Shown here piece by piece: positions 6,562 through 9,832 of a stretch of DNA of 9,832 bases (position 1 is its first letter; each line of letters begins with the position of its first letter). The stretch covers positions 1-9,832 of the forward strand of contig JAOZSN010000110.1 in NCBI GenBank assembly GCA_029939635.1, in the 5' to 3' direction. Position numbers and translations under genes: made by a program. The notes beneath the pieces were generated by a model. The model made no database searches and was not told where the DNA came from. It saw nothing but the letters and a program-made list of their open reading frames with translations. The stretch is from Deltaproteobacteria bacterium (GTDB lineage Bacteria > Desulfobacterota > Desulfobulbia > Desulfobulbales > SURF-16).

Positions 6562-6717
6562 TCAGGGTCGCAGGTTTTGAAGAAGTCGGCGGGTGAAGAT
6601 GTAAATAATCAACCATACCACAGATGAAACAGGGATACTGAGCCAGAGTGATGCACACAGTTTGCCCACCAGGAAACTTCCACATGTGGCTAAAAGAACG
6701 GCAAGAAAGGTTGGCAT
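6562..6717 (-). CDS. 51-residue membrane protein with two hydrophobic segments
   Basis: This short ORF runs from ATG 6717 to TGA 6564-6562. Its product has two likely membrane helices: residues 3-25 ('TFLAVLLATCGSFLVGK...') and about 28-42 ('IPVSSVVWLIIYIF'), followed by a basic end 'TRRLLQNLRP', which by the positive-inside rule would be cytoplasmic. The ATG begins 2 nt after the stop codon of the upstream exported-protein gene. AAGGA (6726-6730, minus strand), inside the end of that gene, is 8 nt from the ATG, so the two should be translationally coupled. I do not recognise the family. A longer overlapping frame here (TTG start at 6739, 76 residues) looks less plausible: no start-codon support and an ordinary non-protein-like composition. 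Confidence 0.65.
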   Translation of the reverse strand: MPTFLAVLLATCGSFLVGKLCASLWLSIPVSSVVWLIIYIFTRRLLQNLRP

Positions 6718-6719
6718 CC

Positions 6720-7553
6720 TTACTTTCCTTGGTTGCCAAACATCTTCATCATTTCATGCATCTGCTCCATCTGCTCTGGGCTCGGCTGGTCAGCGGGGTG
6801 ACTGCCATCCTGGTTTCTTTGGCCATATCCACCACCAGCAGGGACAGGTGCCTTGCCAGCCACCAAATTGGCTACGACGTTTGCTGCTTGCATTTGCATC
6901 ATTTCTTCTTCTTGGCTGTCCTGGGTCAGCTGGATGCCGGCTGGTACCTTAAACTTGTCTGTTGGAACTTTACCTTTTTTGACGCTGCTGGCCTCCTCCT
7001 TAATAGTTACCCCCATTATGTTTGACTGCACTTTTAGGGCCAGGTTGGTGTCTTTGATTGTATAGATAGTGGAGCCCATGATGGAGACTTTGTCGCATGT
7101 ATACCCCAAAATTTTTGTCGCCTTTTTTTCTACTGTTCCCTGCATGCCATCTATGGCAGAGAGTCCAAGCTTGTTCGCATTTTTCACCAGTTTTTTCTGG
7201 TCACTTTTCGAGAGTTTGTTAAATTCAGCAATCATAAATTTTTCTGGATTGGTCTGCTTGTGGCCGCTCCGTGTCAGCATGTCAATGGTGTAGACCCACT
7301 CCGGGGTGGTGATAATCACCTCGTTTTGATTCTGCGTCATGCCGAACATGGCCATGGATGTCTGTCTGTATTCTGCTATTGTTTTGCCATGATCTGTAAC
7401 ATAGAGAGTTTTTGAGCCCTGCATGGTTCCTGAGATGGTGTAGGTAATGGTGGCATTTTTAAAGGGCAGCTTCTGTTGCCAGGGGCTGTCTATGGCCATG
7501 GCGTTATTAATGGGGTAAAGGCAGATAAAGAGGATAAAGAGGTATCTTTTCAT
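6720..7553 (-). CDS. Exported protein of unknown function (DUF4412-like), methionine-rich C terminus
   Basis: From ATG 7553 the product has 277 residues. A signal peptide occupies 1-20, ending 'NNAMA' before 'IDSPW', so the protein is periplasmic or outer-membrane associated. The ATG at 7559 would add two residues, but AGGA (7562-7565) is 8 nt from 7553 and only 2 nt from 7559. The body is beta-strand rich ('ATITYTISGTMQGSKTLYV', 'EVIITTPEWVYTID', 'LGYTCDKVSIMGSTIYTI', 'VPTDKFKVPAGI'), a pattern like DUF4412/LolA-type periplasmic proteins; this family call is tentative. The last 65 residues are different: low complexity, with 'EEEMMQMQ' (215-222) and 'MEQMHEMMKMFG' (262-273) around a Gly/Pro/Gln linker. 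Methionine and histidine clusters of this kind can bind copper(I), but that is speculation here. A small membrane protein follows directly. Confidence 0.78.
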   Translation of the reverse strand: MKRYLFILFICLYPINNAMAIDSPWQQKLPFKNATITYTISGTMQGSKTLYVTDHGKTIAEYRQTSMAMFGMTQNQNEVIITTPEWVYTIDMLTRSGHKQTNPEKFMIAEFNKLSKSDQKKLVKNANKLGLSAIDGMQGTVEKKATKILGYTCDKVSIMGSTIYTIKDTNLALKVQSNIMGVTIKEEASSVKKGKVPTDKFKVPAGIQLTQDSQEEEMMQMQAANVVANLVAGKAPVPAGGGYGQRNQDGSHPADQPSPEQMEQMHEMMKMFGNQGK

Positions 7554-7645
7554 TTTCATATTCCTAGTTTGTGATGAAAGGTATGAGGCTTGATGGACAT
7601 TTGACTATATCATACTTATATCTCTGCATTTAAGAAAATATGTTC

Positions 7646-7681
7646 TGTCTTAACCTCGAGCCACTGGATAAGTGTCTTAAC
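7646..7681. repeat. Two copies of TGTCTTAAC, 27 bp apart
   Basis: Identical 9-mers lie at 7646-7654 and 7673-7681 within the divergent intergenic region. TTAAGA (7630-7635) also forms an inverted partner to TCTTAA of the first copy. They may be regulator-binding sites for the exported-protein gene, but chance cannot be ruled out. Confidence 0.35.
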
Positions 7682-7770
7682 AGTTGAGGGAAGTTATCAG
7701 TTCCAAAGACGGATTTTGATTTCTTGCCATAAATAACTCGAAAATAAAGACTAAGGCACTAAAGCAAAAG

Positions 7771-7799
7771 TTGACAGTCATTGTCACCGCTGTTAGATA
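7771..7799 (+). promoter_or_regulatory. Promoter of the nifU-nifS operon, with an overlapping inverted repeat
   Basis: A perfect -35 TTGACA (7771-7776) is followed after 17 nt by an extended -10 element, TG-N-TAGATA (7791-7799). The -35 is overlapped by the inverted repeat TGACA-N5-TGTCA (7772-7786), which is well placed for a repressor. The site does not match the IscR type 1 consensus as I know it. Transcription would start near 7806, about 43 nt before the nifU ATG. Confidence 0.6.
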
Positions 7800-7835
7800 T
7801 TTTAGGTTCTAGTTTTATGAATAGTACCCCTGTTT

Positions 7836-7841
7836 AAGGAG
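7836..7841 (+). promoter_or_regulatory. Shine-Dalgarno site of nifU
   Basis: AAGGAG lies 7 nt before the ATG at 7849 and supports that start. Confidence 0.75.
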
Positions 7842-7848
7842 ATTCAAT

Positions 7849-8679
7849 ATGTGGGATTATACCGAAGTTGTGAAAGATCATTTCCTCAATCCGCGAAATG
7901 TGGGTGAGGTGGAAAATCCGGATGGGGTAGGGGATGTGGGTTCCCTCTCCTGCGGCGATGCCCTTAAACTTACCTTTAAGCTGGGTGAGGATGGCAAGAT
8001 TTCTGAGGCCAAATTTAAGACCTTTGGCTGTGCTAGTGCCATTGCCTCTTCCTCAGCCCTGACCTTAATGATTGTTGGACTTACCCTTGATGAGGCTGAA
8101 AAAATCACCAATGAGGATATTGCTGATTTTTTAGGTGGTCTGCCTAAGGAAAAGATGCATTGCTCTGTCATGGGCCGTGAGGCCTTAGAGGCTGCCATTG
8201 CCAATTGTCGTGGCGTGGAACTGCCCGAGATTGAAGGCGAGGTCGTCTGTGAATGTTTTGGCGTCACTGATGTTGAGATCCGCCGCGCTGTTGAAGAGAG
8301 TCATCTTAAAACAGTGGAGGAGGTGACTAACTTCACCAAGGCCGGTGGTGGTTGTGGGAAATGTGAGGATCGTATCCAGGAACTCATTGATGAGGTACGC
8401 CACACCGCAGCAACGATTATCCCCATGAAAGGCGCCAAGCGGCTTACCAATATCCAGAAGATCAAGATGATCGAGGATGTTTTTGAGCGTGAGGTGAGAC
8501 CCACCTTGAAAAAAGATGGCGGTGATATTGAGCTTGTTGATGTGGATGGCAATTTTGTTATTGTCTCCCTGCGTGGTGCCTGTGTGGGCTGTGCTAAGTC
8601 CCAGTCCACCCTGAAAGAGTACGTGGAAAAGAAGCTGCGTGAACAGGTGCTTGATACCCTGACTGTCGAGGAGGGCTAA
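7849..8679 (+). CDS. nifU: Three-domain Fe-S cluster scaffold protein NifU
   Basis: NifU assembles [2Fe-2S] and [4Fe-4S] clusters from sulfur supplied by NifS and hands them to apoproteins in the cytoplasm. The 276-residue protein has all three modules of the classic form. The IscU-like scaffold has C35, D37, C61 and C105. The central BFD-like domain with its permanent [2Fe-2S] cluster has C134, C136, C169 and C172 ('VCECFGV' and 'GGGCGKCEDRI'). The C-terminal Nfu domain (about 203-270) has C245 and C248 in 'GACVGCAKS'. No ligand is missing. No nitrogenase genes are visible; in many anaerobes this NIF-type pair serves general Fe-S assembly, which suits the Fe-S-rich proteins nearby. The nifS ATG follows 2 nt after the stop codon, so the two genes form an operon driven by the promoter at 7771-7799. 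Confidence 0.96.
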   Translation: MWDYTEVVKDHFLNPRNVGEVENPDGVGDVGSLSCGDALKLTFKLGEDGKISEAKFKTFGCASAIASSSALTLMIVGLTLDEAEKITNEDIADFLGGLPKEKMHCSVMGREALEAAIANCRGVELPEIEGEVVCECFGVTDVEIRRAVEESHLKTVEEVTNFTKAGGGCGKCEDRIQELIDEVRHTAATIIPMKGAKRLTNIQKIKMIEDVFEREVRPTLKKDGGDIELVDVDGNFVIVSLRGACVGCAKSQSTLKEYVEKKLREQVLDTLTVEEG

Positions 8680-8681
8680 GG

Positions 8682-9832
8682 ATGAGTGATGAAAAAGTAA
8701 TCTATATGGACAATAATGCCACCACCCGGGTTGCCCCAGAGGTGTTGGAGGTTATGCTTCCCTATTTTAGTGATTTATATGGCAACCCTTCGTCAATGCA
8801 TACCTTCGGTGATCAGGTAGGTGCTGCGGTTGATAAGGCGCGAGGCCAGGTGGCTGATCTGCTTGGGGCTGAGCCTGATGAAATTATTTTTACCAGCTGT
8901 GGTACCGAGAGTGATTCCACAGCAATTCTTTCAGCCCTGCAGGCCTTTCCTGAAAAACGCCATATTATCACTACACGGGTGGAACATCCTGCCGTGAAGA
9001 ATTTATGCGAAAGTCTGGATCGTCTCACCGGCCATAAACATCGTATTACTGCCCTGCCGGTTGAGGCCGATGGTACCCTGGATCTGGCTCGTTATGAGGC
9101 TGCTATTGGAGAAGATACGGCCATCGTCTCGGCCATGTGGGCTAATAACGAGACAGGTGTTATTTTTCCTATTAAAGAGATGGCCGAGATTGCCAAGGAG
9201 CGCGGTGTGCTCTTTCATACCGACGCGGTGCAGGCCGTGGGTAAGATTGAAATTGATCTGGCAGAGATACCAGTTGATTTTCTCTCGTTATCTGGCCATA
9301 AGCTCCATGCCCCTAAAGGGATTGGCGTTCTCTATGTGCGTAAACGTACGCCATATATGCCTTTTCTCATCGGTGGACATCAGGAAGGTGGTCGGCGTGG
9401 TGGTACTGAAAACGTTGCCTCTCTCATTGGTCTAGGTATGGCCTGTGAGTTAGCCAAGAAGAATATGGCTAAGGAGAATAGTACGGTACGTGCCCTGCGT
9501 GATAAGCTGGAGAATGGTTTGCTATCTTTAGTGCCAAATACCATTTTGAATGGCAAAAAGGATATTCGCTTGCCCAATACCACCAACGTTAGCTTTGAAT
9601 ATGTGGAAGGGGAGGCTATTTTGCTGCATTTGGATCGGTTTGGTATCTGTGCCTCGTCTGGTTCTGCCTGTACCTCTGGTTCCCTAGAACCATCCCATGT
9701 TCTGCGTGCCATGGGCGTACCCTTTACTGCCGCCCACGGCTCTATCCGTTTCTCTCTTTCGGTCTATAATACCGAAGATGAGGTGGATTATATCTTGGAA
9801 AAACTTCCGCCTGTTATTGCCAACCTGCGTGT
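8682..9832 (+). CDS. nifS: Cysteine desulfurase NifS (3' end outside window)
   Basis: NifS is a pyridoxal-phosphate enzyme that converts cysteine to alanine and passes the sulfur, as a persulfide, to NifU. The frame is open from ATG 8682 to the last base, giving 383 residues of a family of about 400, so only a short C-terminal tail is missing. Landmarks are 'YMDNNATTRVAPEVL' at the N terminus, H102 in 'VEHPAV' (stacks on the cofactor), 'WANNETG', the aspartate of 'FHTDAVQAVGK', the Schiff-base lysine K207 in 'SGHKLHAPKG', and the catalytic persulfide cysteine C330 in 'SSGSACTSGSLEPSHVL'. The short catalytic loop and the 'SACTSG' motif place it in the NifS/IscS group rather than SufS. AGGAGGG (8669-8675), inside the end of nifU, is 6 nt from the ATG and points to coupled translation. 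Confidence 0.96.
   Translation, partial: MSDEKVIYMDNNATTRVAPEVLEVMLPYFSDLYGNPSSMHTFGDQVGAAVDKARGQVADLLGAEPDEIIFTSCGTESDSTAILSALQAFPEKRHIITTRVEHPAVKNLCESLDRLTGHKHRITALPVEADGTLDLARYEAAIGEDTAIVSAMWANNETGVIFPIKEMAEIAKERGVLFHTDAVQAVGKIEIDLAEIPVDFLSLSGHKLHAPKGIGVLYVRKRTPYMPFLIGGHQEGGRRGGTENVASLIGLGMACELAKKNMAKENSTVRALRDKLENGLLSLVPNTILNGKKDIRLPNTTNVSFEYVEGEAILLHLDRFGICASSGSACTSGSLEPSHVLRAMGVPFTAAHGSIRFSLSVYNTEDEVDYILEKLPPVIANLR

Noticed and set aside
6509..6739. Minus-strand 76-codon ORF overlapping the end of the exported-protein gene
   Set aside because: It needs a TTG start without ribosome-binding support. The other frame gives a coherent two-helix protein with an ATG and good spacing.
6648..7025. 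Plus-strand ORF of 125 codons opposite the exported-protein gene
   Set aside because: Antisense shadow of a gene with a clear signal peptide and ribosome-binding site; its His/Leu-rich content mirrors the Met-rich tail on the other strand.
7878..8267. Minus-strand ORF of 129 codons inside nifU
   Set aside because: It is antisense to a gene with every conserved residue intact; serine/proline-rich composition typical of a shadow frame.

Overview
The window looks like chromosomal DNA of an anaerobic, sulfur-metabolising bacterium, most likely a Desulfobacterota (deltaproteobacterial) sulfate or sulfur reducer. Three things suggest this: a Psr/Phs-type molybdopterin oxidoreductase with its four-cluster ferredoxin subunit, a very small single-domain siroheme sulfite reductase of the kind described from Desulfovibrio, and a NifU/NifS pair with no nitrogenase genes in view. 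The taxon is an inference. Codon usage looks even across the genes, and I saw no tRNA, rRNA, CRISPR array, insertion sequence or phage gene.

Layout. 1-2082 (+): the 3' part of a molybdoenzyme catalytic subunit followed by its [4Fe-4S] subunit, closed by a strong hairpin at 2114-2149 that can also end the convergent gene. 2165-2824 (-): small siroheme sulfite reductase, with a leader of about 200 nt (2825-3026) rich in inverted repeats and a TATAAT box preceded by an FNR/CRP-like half-site pair. 3151-4959 (+): uvrC. 5006-6412 (+): a two-gene unit made of an XRE helix-turn-helix protein with one membrane span, an extracytoplasmic beta-type domain and an EF-hand-like loop, and a small secreted protein that appears to carry a related domain. 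6413-6561: short convergent spacer. 6562-7553 (-): an exported protein with a methionine-rich tail, followed 2 nt later by a 51-codon two-span membrane protein. 7554-7848: divergent intergenic region with repeats and a good promoter. 7849-9832 (+): full-length three-domain NifU and a nearly complete NifS that runs off the end.

How the genes fit together. Iron-sulfur chemistry links much of the window: the molybdoenzyme's ferredoxin subunit and the siroheme reductase are Fe-S enzymes, UvrC keeps the four cysteines of its Fe-S site, and NifU/NifS build such clusters. The least explained parts are the XRE/membrane/EF-hand protein with its secreted neighbour, and the exported protein with its tiny membrane partner. 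I recognise neither pair as a named system.
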